Shown here one piece after another: positions 1 through 5,329 of a stretch of 5,329 bases of DNA. How positions within the stretch are numbered: position 1 is the first letter of the stretch; the number at the start of each line of letters is the position of its first letter. This DNA is from Pedosphaera sp. GTDB taxonomy: Bacteria > Verrucomicrobiota > Verrucomicrobiae > Limisphaerales > Pedosphaeraceae. The stretch covers positions 1 to 5,329 of the forward strand of contig JAQGPB010000362.1 in assembly GCA_028293265.1 (NCBI GenBank). The letters are read 5' to 3'. The notes under the pieces were generated by a model. The model was not told the origin of the DNA and ran no database searches. It saw only the letters and a list, made by a program, of their open reading frames with translations. Position numbers and translations under genes: made by a program.

Positions 1-1146
1 GTCCTCCTCCGGCACATCGGCCAGCGTCAGATCGCGGGCGAGATTGCTGGCGTGGCCCACCATTTCCTGGATCACCGCCTCGATGTTCCGCGCCTCCGCT
101 GCCTCGGGCAATTTTTTCCGCTGCAACCCCAGCGTCAGTCCCTTTACCATCAGCGTGATGCCCGTCAATTTCTGTCCCAGGTCGTCGTGCAGATCCAGCC
201 CGATGCGCCGCCGCTCCTTCTCGGTAATTTCCAGCAGTTCGTTCTCCAGCCGCTTGCGTTCCCGGATCGCCTGTTCCAATTCCCGGTTCGACGCCATCAG
301 GTCCGACGTGCGCTCCTCCACGCGCAATTCCAACTCATCGTGCGCCCGCCGCAACGCTTCCTCCGCCTGCCTCCGTTCCGTGATGTCCGTCACCGATCCC
401 AGCCAGCCCGTCACCTTGCCCTGGCCGTCCTTGAGCGGACGGAGCAGGATGAGCGCGTCAAAAATTTTCCCGTCGCGACGCTGGAAGCGCACTTCAAAAC
501 CATTGCGCGAGGCCGGCTCTTGACTTCGCTTCTTGAGTGCCTGCTGCATCGCCTGCATTTCACTTGCGGGGAGAAAAGCATAGGGAGGCTTCATCCCCAG
601 CAACTCCGTCTCGCTCCAGCCGACCAATTCGCAATAAGCCGGGTTCACATAGGTGAGCATGCCCTCCACATCCACGACGGCGATGCCCGAGGGGATGGAG
701 TCCTCGATGGTGTGGCGAAAAGTCTGTTCCCTCTGGAATTGCTCCACGGACCGCTGGCGCGCGCGCCGCACCTCCGCCTCATTCATCTCGCGCTCGATGG
801 CCGGCACCAGCCGCGTCAGGCGGTCTTTCATCACGTAATCGTGCGCCCCGGCCTTCATCGAAGCCACCGCCGTGTCTTCGTCAATGTGCCCGGAAACGAT
901 GATGAAAGGCAGGTCCAGCCCCCGCCGCTGCATCAGCCGCAACGCTCCCGGGCCGCTGAAGCCCGGCAGCACGTAATCCGCAACCACCACATCCCAGCTC
1001 TGGCGGTCCAGCGCCGCCGTCATGGCCGCCGCCGTCTGTACCCGTTCCCATTGCGGCTCATAACCGTTCTGGCGCAGCTCCAGCAACAACAGTGCGGCGT
1101 CACTCTCCTGATCTTCCACCAACAATACGCGTATCGGACGGCTCAC
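1..1146 (-). CDS. Hybrid sensor histidine kinase, REC-PAS-HisKA_3, 3' end cut by window edge
   Basis: Two-component signalling protein, probably cytoplasmic, since no membrane segment is visible. The 382 visible residues hold, in order: an N-terminal receiver domain (about 1-120; acidic pair E11/D12, phospho-acceptor D57 in VVADYVLPG, S85, conserved K107); a PAS domain (about 143-258, closing with DITERR at 254-259); a coiled-coil linker (about 260-310, with LELRVEERT); and a HisKA_3 dimerisation/phosphotransfer region with the motif ERRRIGLDLHDDLGQ, phospho-accepting H320. The HATPase_c domain must lie beyond position 1. HisKA_3 kinases normally act on NarL/LuxR-type regulators, so the output partner may lie further left. 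The start is GTG, chosen because its first four bases (GTGA) overlap the stop of the upstream response regulator and because AGGAGG lies 12 bases ahead; no other in-frame start lies close upstream. Translational coupling with that regulator is likely. The PAS ligand is unknown. Confidence 0.93.
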   Translation of the reverse strand, partial: MSRPIRVLLVEDQESDAALLLLELRQNGYEPQWERVQTAAAMTAALDRQSWDVVVADYVLPGFSGPGALRLMQRRGLDLPFIIVSGHIDEDTAVASMKAGAHDYVMKDRLTRLVPAIEREMNEAEVRRARQRSVEQFQREQTFRHTIEDSIPSGIAVVDVEGMLTYVNPAYCELVGWSETELLGMKPPYAFLPASEMQAMQQALKKRSQEPASRNGFEVRFQRRDGKIFDALILLRPLKDGQGKVTGWLGSVTDITERRQAEEALRRAHDELELRVEERTSDLMASNRELEQAIRERKRLENELLEITEKERRRIGLDLHDDLGQKLTGITLMVKGLTLGLQRKKLPEAAEARNIEAVIQEMVGHASNLARDLTLADVPEED

Positions 1147-1601
1147 GGCAGCTTCATTCCTCCTGGTGCGCCGGTGCTGTCCTCGAGTTTGAGCCAATGC
1201 ACGCCCAGCAGCCCGATTGCCTCCACAAACTCCTTGAAATTCACCGGCTTGCGGATGTAGCTGTCCACCCCCAGCCGGTGGCTCTCGCGCAAATCCCCTT
1301 CTTCATCCGACGAACTGAGCACCACCACCGGCAGCGCACTCGTATGCTCAACTGCGCGCAGGCGTCGCAGCACTTCCAGCCCGTCCACCTTGGGCAGCTT
1401 CAAATCCAGCAGCACCAGCGCCGGCTGCTCCTTCAAATTCCGCCCCACATGCGCCCCGGTGCCAAACAAGAAGTCCAGCGCCTCCGCTCCATCCCGTACC
1501 ACCACCAGGCGGTTCGGGATCCGGTTCCGTTGGAATGCCCGCTTCGCGAGCAGCTCGTCATTGCAATTGTCTTCCACCAGCAAAATGAATTTTGTTTCCA
1601 T
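1143..1601 (-). CDS. Single-domain response regulator (CheY-like, Rcp1 type)
   Basis: A stand-alone receiver of 152 aa with no DNA-binding or enzymatic output domain. Visible receiver signatures are: strand 1 ILLVEDN with E10/D11 for Mg binding; phospho-acceptor D66 in LVLLDLKLPKVDG; the switch serine region LSSS (96-98); and K118-P119 in YIRKPV. The run between the second helix and D66 (DGAEALDFLFGTGAH), together with LKLPKVDGLEVL, is typical of Rcp1-like regulators, which in cyanobacteria partner phytochrome kinases and elsewhere act as phosphate shuttles. It lies between two kinase genes on the same strand: 163 bases after the PAS-GAF kinase and overlapping the next kinase by 4 bases. The simplest role is to carry phosphate between those proteins or compete for it. 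The ATG at 1601 has no clear Shine-Dalgarno ahead of it. The receiver assignment is firm; the partners are inferred. Confidence 0.95.
   Translation of the reverse strand: METKFILLVEDNCNDELLAKRAFQRNRIPNRLVVVRDGAEALDFLFGTGAHVGRNLKEQPALVLLDLKLPKVDGLEVLRRLRAVEHTSALPVVVLSSSDEEGDLRESHRLGVDSYIRKPVNFKEFVEAIGLLGVHWLKLEDSTGAPGGMKLP
1159..1164 (-). promoter_or_regulatory. Shine-Dalgarno AGGAGG for the hybrid kinase GTG start
   Basis: AGGAGG reads on the minus strand 12 bases before the GTG at 1146. The spacing is a little long, but it is the strongest ribosome-binding match near any start in this window. It lies inside the end of the response-regulator gene and supports both the GTG start and coupled translation. 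The ATG at 1157-1155 is in the regulator frame and meets that gene's stop at once, so it is not the kinase start. Confidence 0.6.
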
Positions 1602-1764
1602 GGCCGGTTTGTTTAAGGCGCTTCTGATACCGCCATCATCTGGTATGGAAAGCGCGCTCCGCCGTCCCCCGCTTGCACCCGGCCAGCAGAACGATCTGGC
1701 CCGGGCGTTCCTGGCATTTGATTGCCCGGCGCCATCCTAATGCCATTAAGATGCGCCGGGTGGT
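1602..1764 (-). other. 163-base gap between kinase and response regulator, with imperfect hairpin
   Basis: No gene is visible here. The main structure is an inverted repeat, CCCGGCCAG (1678-1686) and CTGGCCCGGG (1696-1705), giving a 9-bp stem with one bulged C and a 9-base loop. On the minus strand it is not followed by a T run, so it is not a standard intrinsic terminator. It could be an mRNA-stability or attenuation element, or chance in GC-rich DNA. A weaker ATACC/GGTAT dyad lies at 1627-1646. No convincing internal promoter was found, so whether the regulator is co-transcribed with the upstream kinase is undecided. Confidence 0.4.
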
Positions 1765-3870
1765 TCATGTCGGCAATGTAAAAAAGAATGCCGCCCCGTT
1801 GTCAACCTCGCCCATTGCCCAGGTCTTGCCGCCGTGACGGTTGATGATCCGCTGCACGGTCGCCAATCCGATCCCATGGCCGGGAAATTCCTTGTCGTTG
1901 TGCAGGCGCTGAAACGCCCCGAATAATTTGTGCGCAAACGCCATGTCAAAGCCCGCCCCGTTGTCCCGCACATAATATGCCGCCTCGCCATCGCCCGGCT
2001 GCATTCCAAACTCGATCTGCGCCGCTGGCCGCCGGCCGGTGAACTTCCAGGCATTGCTCAAAAGGTTCTCCAGCGCGATCCTCATCAGCTGCGGATCGCC
2101 CGGCGCCACCAGGCCGGGCGCAATCGCAAATTCCACCCGCCGCCGCGGTTCGCGCTCACGCAGCCCGGTCACGATTCCGTGCGCCAGGGCGCTCAAGTTC
2201 ACCGGCAGGCGTTTCATTTCCGCGCGGCTCAACCGGGAGAGATGCAGCAGATCGACTATCAGGGATTCCATTTCATGGCTCGCCTTGATCACCCGGTTCA
2301 GATAATCCCGGCCGTCTTCATCCAGCCGGTCTTCATAATCGTCCTTCAATGCCTCGGCAAACCCGCCCACGCTGCGCAAAGGCGCCCGCAGATCGTGCGA
2401 CACGGCATAAGCAAAAGCCTCCAGTTCTTGATTCGCAAATTCCAACTGGCGCGTCCGTTCCATCACGCGCAATTCCAGTTCCGTGTTCAGCCGCCGGTTT
2501 TCCTCCTCCCCATGGCGCAGCTCCTCCTCGGCCCGGAGGCGTTGCAGTGCCCCGCTGCAATAGTCCGCCAAGGACTGCAACGTCCTTAAATCATTCTCAT
2601 CGTACGCGCCGGCCAGGTGGCTTTGGATGGACAGCACGCCGATGGTTTTTGCCTGGTCGCGGATGGGCACGAACATGAACGAATCCGAGCCGCCGTTGCA
2701 TTGGCAAAACGGAACCAGTTCGCATGCGTCCGCCGGGTTCAGGATCAGTTCCGGACCGTTCAGCATGATCCGGTGCGCGCAGGCCGGAATGCGGGAATCC
2801 TCCGGGAAGGGCAGGTTTTCGATTTTTTGCCCGTTGAAGGTGTCCACGTTCAGGATGTAATCCGCCTGGTTGGTTTCGAGGGAATAGAGGTTGAGGCTGA
2901 AGGCGTCCCAACCGAACAATTCCTCCGCCAGGTCGCCAATGATCCGCCCCGCTTCCACCGGCGTCCTCGCCGAGCTCAGACGTTGGCCCATCTTGGAAAA
3001 CGCCGCCAGATGTTTGTCCGCCCGCTTCCGCTCGGTCACGTCGGTCGCGATGGAGAACGCCCCCACAATCCTGCCCTTGACCTTCACCGGGCCGCCCGTG
3101 ATCACGAGATCCGCGGAGCGGCCTTCCTTGGAGATCATGCGCAGCTCGAAGGAAGGATGGGGCGTCCCGCGCACGGCGAGTTCAAAATGGCGCAGGGCCA
3201 CCGGCAGATGTTCCGCCGGGCAGAACTCCGCGAAGGTCATCTGCTGCAGCTCGGCCAGGGAATAACCCGAGAGTTTGACGGCCGCCGGGTTCGCCGTGAC
3301 AAAAAACCCCGCCAGATCAAGCGTGAAGACGGCGTCCAGATTGTTTTCAAACAGCGAGCGGTAACTTTCCTCGCTGGCGGTCAGTTTGCTCTCAGTCTGT
3401 TGATGCAGAATGATCTCAGTCCTCAGTTGTCCCACCAGCACCTCCGCCCGCCGCTGCGCCATCCTCTGCATTTCGCCCAGGCCGATGGTCAGGCCGCTCA
3501 TGAACAGGAATATCATCAACTGCAACGGATACAGGGGATCTATCAGGCGTGAGTGGGAATCAACAAACGTAAAAAAGCATTGGGCGGCCACCACGCTCAA
3601 AACCATCGCCAGCAGGCCTGGCTTCCAGCCGCCCACGAACGTTGAAATCAACAAGGCCAAAAAAAATGGCACAAATACAAAATAGACACCAAAAAAAGGG
3701 TAGGGAGCGAGCCCCCAATGCACCAAAGCCGCCAGTCCCACGAACAAGGCCGACACGCCGTAATGCGCCGCCGGCGACGTAAATCTGTTCCGCAAGCCCC
3801 AGCCTTTGATTTCCGGGGCGGCTCCAAACAGGGACAATCCATCCCCAGGCGATGATTCGTTGATTTTCAA
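1765..3870 (-). CDS. Membrane sensor histidine kinase, DUF4118-like TM-PAS-GAF-HisKA-HATPase_c
   Basis: A complete 701-aa sensor kinase. Four hydrophobic segments (about 36-55, 58-80, 84-103, 113-131) form an N-terminal membrane module resembling DUF4118, as in KdpD-type kinases (FVPFFLALLISTFVGGWKPG). Then come a short coiled coil (about 134-165), a PAS domain (about 170-283, closing DVTERKR), a GAF domain (about 288-445), a signalling helix with LELRVMERT, and the HisKA box AVSHDLRAPL with phospho-accepting H492. The catalytic domain shows the N box around N606 (NLLSNAWKF), the G1 box D636-NGAGFD, the F box KLFGAF and the G2 box G664-HGIGLA. The kinase therefore looks active. The GAF domain holds clustered cysteines (C364, C383, C389, C391). 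The start is TTG: a TAA lies ten codons upstream with no ATG, GTG, TTG or CTG between, and the first in-frame ATG is codon 89, inside the membrane region. TTG codons at 3837 and 3795 are alternative starts. It is first in its strand group and diverges from the cyclase gene. Confidence 0.95.
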   Translation of the reverse strand: MKINESSPGDGLSLFGAAPEIKGWGLRNRFTSPAAHYGVSALFVGLAALVHWGLAPYPFFGVYFVFVPFFLALLISTFVGGWKPGLLAMVLSVVAAQCFFTFVDSHSRLIDPLYPLQLMIFLFMSGLTIGLGEMQRMAQRRAEVLVGQLRTEIILHQQTESKLTASEESYRSLFENNLDAVFTLDLAGFFVTANPAAVKLSGYSLAELQQMTFAEFCPAEHLPVALRHFELAVRGTPHPSFELRMISKEGRSADLVITGGPVKVKGRIVGAFSIATDVTERKRADKHLAAFSKMGQRLSSARTPVEAGRIIGDLAEELFGWDAFSLNLYSLETNQADYILNVDTFNGQKIENLPFPEDSRIPACAHRIMLNGPELILNPADACELVPFCQCNGGSDSFMFVPIRDQAKTIGVLSIQSHLAGAYDENDLRTLQSLADYCSGALQRLRAEEELRHGEEENRRLNTELELRVMERTRQLEFANQELEAFAYAVSHDLRAPLRSVGGFAEALKDDYEDRLDEDGRDYLNRVIKASHEMESLIVDLLHLSRLSRAEMKRLPVNLSALAHGIVTGLREREPRRRVEFAIAPGLVAPGDPQLMRIALENLLSNAWKFTGRRPAAQIEFGMQPGDGEAAYYVRDNGAGFDMAFAHKLFGAFQRLHNDKEFPGHGIGLATVQRIINRHGGKTWAMGEVDNGAAFFFTLPT

Positions 3871-3899
3871 GCCTGCTAAAATAAACTTGCGCTGACGCG

Positions 3900-3905
3900 A
3901 TTATG
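3900..3905 (-). promoter_or_regulatory. Candidate -10 element (CATAAT) for the sensor kinase
   Basis: On the minus strand CATAAT differs from TATAAT at one base and lies 29 bases before the TTG start at 3870. No good -35 box lies 16-18 bases further upstream; that stretch is the GC-rich dyad array. An activator-dependent promoter, or a chance match, are both possible. Confidence 0.28.
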
Positions 3906-3967
3906 GGGCCAGAACCCCACGCGCCGGGTATGGGGTGGTTACCCCATGGATGTAGGGTGAAAACCCC
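3905..3967. promoter_or_regulatory. Array of three dyad-symmetric GGGGTN5CCCY motifs (putative operator)
   Basis: Read on the minus strand, three 14-base motifs follow one pattern: GGGGTTTTCACCCT (3967-3954), GGGGTAACCACCCC (3945-3932) and GGGGTTCTGGCCCC (3918-3905). All share GGGGT, a five-base spacer, then CCC plus a pyrimidine, and all have approximate twofold symmetry; the middle one extends to a 7-bp arm (ATGGGGT...ACCCCAT). Their centres are 22 and 27 bases apart. Repetition of a short palindrome in a divergent intergenic region is typical of sites for a dimeric DNA-binding regulator that controls one or both neighbours. The cognate protein is not encoded in the window. The third copy abuts the candidate -10 of the kinase gene. 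The pattern is seen directly; the operator role is inferred. Confidence 0.6.
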
Positions 3968-3998
3968 GTAGGCAAGCACCGGCAGGCTGCCCGCCTCC

Positions 3999-4010
3999 TT
4001 TTAAATAAAT
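3999..4010 (+). promoter_or_regulatory. AT-rich patch, possible -10 region of the cyclase gene
   Basis: TTTTAAATAAAT is the only AT-rich run in an otherwise GC-rich leader and lies 36 bases before the ATG at 4047. TAAATA (4002-4007) could serve as a -10 box. No recognisable -35 box lies at normal spacing, so the assignment is weak. Confidence 0.22.
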
Positions 4011-4031
4011 CTCGAATTTCGGCGTCTAACC

Positions 4032-4044
4032 TGCCAGACTGGCA
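4032..4044 (+). promoter_or_regulatory. Small dyad TGCCA-GAC-TGGCA just before the cyclase ATG
   Basis: A perfect 5-bp inverted repeat with a 3-base centre ends two bases before the ATG at 4047, where a ribosome-binding site would normally be. No Shine-Dalgarno sequence is present. It may be a short hairpin affecting initiation, a half-site pair for a regulator, or chance. Confidence 0.25.
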
Positions 4045-4046
4045 AA

Positions 4047-5237
4047 ATGTCCAATATTCAGCGCACCATCCAGGTTGGCTTTGACCTGCGGGTTTTCTTC
4101 ACCCGCCAGGCTTTTGCGCCGGCCAATCCGCTCCTGCGCGAGGTGCTGACCGACCGCCAATCCGGCCGCACCCACGGCGTCCTCCTGGTCATGGACGAAG
4201 CCTTGGCCCAGGCGCAACCGACGCTGGCCGGGGAAATCGAGTCTTATTTCGCCCACGCCGCTCCGCGGCTCAAGCTGGTCTGTCCGCCCATGATCATCGA
4301 GGGCGGCGAGCGCACCAAGAACTCCTACTTTCACGTCTCGGAAATCCACTCGCACATTGACCGCTACCACATTGACCGCCACTCCTACCTGCTCGCCCTC
4401 GGCGGCGGCGCGTTGCTGGACATGGCCGGTCTCGCGGCGGCCACCGCGCACCGCGGCGTCCGCCATGTGCGCCTGCCCACCACCACCTTGAGCCAGGCCG
4501 ATTCCGGCGTGGGCGTGAAAAACGGCATCAACGCCTTCGGCAAAAAGAATTTCATCGGCACCTTCGCGCCGCCGTTTGCCGTGGTCAACGATTTCGACAT
4601 GCTCAACTCCCTGTCCGACCGCGACAAACGCGCCGGCTACGTCGAGGCCGTCAAGGTCGCCCTCATTCGCAATCGCGAATTTTTTGAAGCTCTTGAAGCC
4701 GATGCCGCCCGGCTCGCCGCCTTCGAGCCGCCGGCCATGCAGCGGCTCATCCAGCGTTGCGCCGAATTGCATCTGGACCACATCACCACCTCCGGCGACC
4801 CGTTCGAGTTCGGCTCGGCGCGCCCGCTCGACTTCGGCCACTGGGCCGCGCACAAGCTCGAACAATTGTCCGAATACAAAATCCGCCATGGTGAAGCCGT
4901 CGCCGTCGGCCTCGCGCTCGACGTGATTTACTCGCGCAAAATGGGTTTCCTGGAGGAAGCCTCGGCCGAACGCGTGCTGTGCCTGTTGGAAAAACTTGGC
5001 TTCGAACTTTACGCGAACGAATTGCTCCACACCGATTCCGATCATTCGCTGATGGTATTGAACGGCCTCGAGGAGTTTCGCGAACACCTCGGCGGCCAGT
5101 TGGCCATCACGCTGCTAAAGGCCATCGGCACCGGCTTCGAAGTCCATGAGATGCAATTTTCAAAAATCATCGAGGCCATCTACGAACTTCAGGAACGCCA
5201 GGCCCAGCGCGCCAAAATTTACCGCGCCTTCGGGTGA
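4047..5237 (+). CDS. 3-dehydroquinate synthase-fold sugar-phosphate cyclase, EboD-like
   Basis: A 396-aa member of the sugar-phosphate cyclase family: NAD-dependent, metal-dependent enzymes that cyclise sugar phosphates, DAHP to 3-dehydroquinate in AroB. Visible landmarks are: the NAD-binding LALGGGALLD (116-125); PTTTLSQADSGVGVKNGIN (144-162), with D152, K158 and N162 matching the conserved D..GGKT..N of AroB; E200 in GYVEAVKVALI; H265 in LDFGHWAAHKLE; and H281 in HGEAVAVGL. E200, H265 and H281 match the expected metal ligands, so catalysis looks possible. It is longer than usual AroB (about 350-370 aa). It has KN where AroB has KT, GHW where AroB has GHT, and one residue fewer between the two metal histidines. 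GKKNFIGTFAPPFAV and EFREHLGG are as I remember them from EboD proteins of ebo/edb clusters, whose product is not well defined. The substrate here is therefore uncertain. No ebo partner gene is visible; the gene stands alone, divergent from the kinase. Confidence 0.93.
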   Translation: MSNIQRTIQVGFDLRVFFTRQAFAPANPLLREVLTDRQSGRTHGVLLVMDEALAQAQPTLAGEIESYFAHAAPRLKLVCPPMIIEGGERTKNSYFHVSEIHSHIDRYHIDRHSYLLALGGGALLDMAGLAAATAHRGVRHVRLPTTTLSQADSGVGVKNGINAFGKKNFIGTFAPPFAVVNDFDMLNSLSDRDKRAGYVEAVKVALIRNREFFEALEADAARLAAFEPPAMQRLIQRCAELHLDHITTSGDPFEFGSARPLDFGHWAAHKLEQLSEYKIRHGEAVAVGLALDVIYSRKMGFLEEASAERVLCLLEKLGFELYANELLHTDSDHSLMVLNGLEEFREHLGGQLAITLLKAIGTGFEVHEMQFSKIIEAIYELQERQAQRAKIYRAFG

Positions 5238-5290
5238 GTAAATGCCCCTTCTAGTTTCAAACTGCAAACAGGATTGTCTTTGCCCATCTC

Positions 5291-5329
5291 CGTAAAAGCG
5301 GCAGAGGACTGCCGCACTCCAAGACGCTT
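5291..5329. repeat. Hairpin repeat GCGGCAG-AGGA-CTGCCGC at the right edge
   Basis: A perfect 7-bp stem (5298-5304 with 5309-5315) closes a 4-base loop, followed by ACTCCAAGACGCTT to the window end. I recall near-identical strings as dispersed intergenic repeats in verrucomicrobial genomes; this is memory, not a search. On the minus strand the hairpin is followed by TTTT (5297-5294), so it could also end a leftward transcript from a gene beyond the window. On the plus strand no T run follows within the window, so it is not a clear terminator for the cyclase gene. The rest of the tail after the cyclase stop (5238-5290) shows nothing recognisable. Confidence 0.45.

Noticed and set aside
52..1260. 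Long plus-strand open frame of 402 codons
   Set aside because: It is antisense to the hybrid kinase and the response regulator, both of which show clear domain motifs. Its His/Arg/Gln/Pro-rich translation has no recognisable domain and is typical of the shadow of a GC-rich gene.
2617..3552. Plus-strand open frame of 311 codons
   Set aside because: It is antisense to the PAS and GAF part of the sensor kinase and has no domain pattern of its own.
3905..3967. CRISPR array or tandem satellite
   Set aside because: Only three short copies with degenerate centres and unequal spacing are present, without constant long repeats or unique spacers of CRISPR length; an operator array explains it better.
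3560..3979. Minus-strand open frame with an ATG upstream of the sensor kinase
   Set aside because: It runs through the palindrome array and then reads the kinase's membrane region in a different frame. The correct frame gives the DUF4118-like pattern, so this is a shadow.
4026..5087. Minus-strand open frame of 353 codons
   Set aside because: It is antisense to the cyclase gene, whose conserved active-site motifs settle the coding strand. The antisense translation shows no family signature.
4047..5237. Assignment as housekeeping aroB
   Set aside because: The fold and metal ligands fit, but the length, the KN and GHW substitutions and the changed histidine spacing fit EboD-like cyclases better. 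The symbol was therefore left empty.
5242..5295. Tiny plus-strand frame of 17 codons just after the cyclase
   Set aside because: No Shine-Dalgarno, no recognisable peptide, and it ends at the hairpin repeat; chance is sufficient.
5298..5315. Hairpin as intrinsic terminator of the cyclase gene
   Set aside because: On the plus strand no T run follows within the window. The T run is on the other strand, so only a leftward terminator would fit.

Overview
The window carries four protein genes in two divergent units, in GC-rich DNA. The best guess for the source is a Verrucomicrobiota genome, perhaps the Pedosphaera/Limisphaerales group. This rests on protein style (a GAF-containing sensor kinase and an EboD-like cyclase) and on a GCGGCAG-AGGA-CTGCCGC repeat at the right edge that I recall from such genomes. 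No search was run, so the taxonomy is an inference.

Left unit, minus strand, read from 3870 down to position 1. A membrane-anchored histidine kinase (DUF4118-like membrane segments, PAS, GAF, HisKA, HATPase_c; 701 aa) comes first. After a 163-base gap comes a 152-aa single-domain response regulator of the Rcp1-like CheY type. Its stop overlaps by four bases (GTGA) the GTG start of a second kinase (REC, PAS, coiled coil, HisKA_3), which runs off the left edge before its ATPase domain. The set reads as a multi-step phosphorelay: sensor kinase, shuttle regulator, then a kinase whose own receiver could take up or modulate the signal.

Middle, 3871-4046. The divergent intergenic region holds three same-orientation copies of a dyad-symmetric motif, GGGGTN5CCCY on the minus strand, within 63 bases. 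It looks like an operator array and is the most notable unexplained structure here.

Right unit, plus strand, 4047-5237. It encodes a 396-aa sugar-phosphate cyclase of the 3-dehydroquinate synthase fold. The sequence pattern fits the EboD-type branch better than housekeeping AroB. The last 92 bases hold no credible gene, only the hairpin repeat.

No tRNA, rRNA, CRISPR array or transposase was seen. A wholly new system is not evident. The best leads are the operator array, the cysteine cluster in the GAF domain and the EboD-like gene without visible ebo partners.
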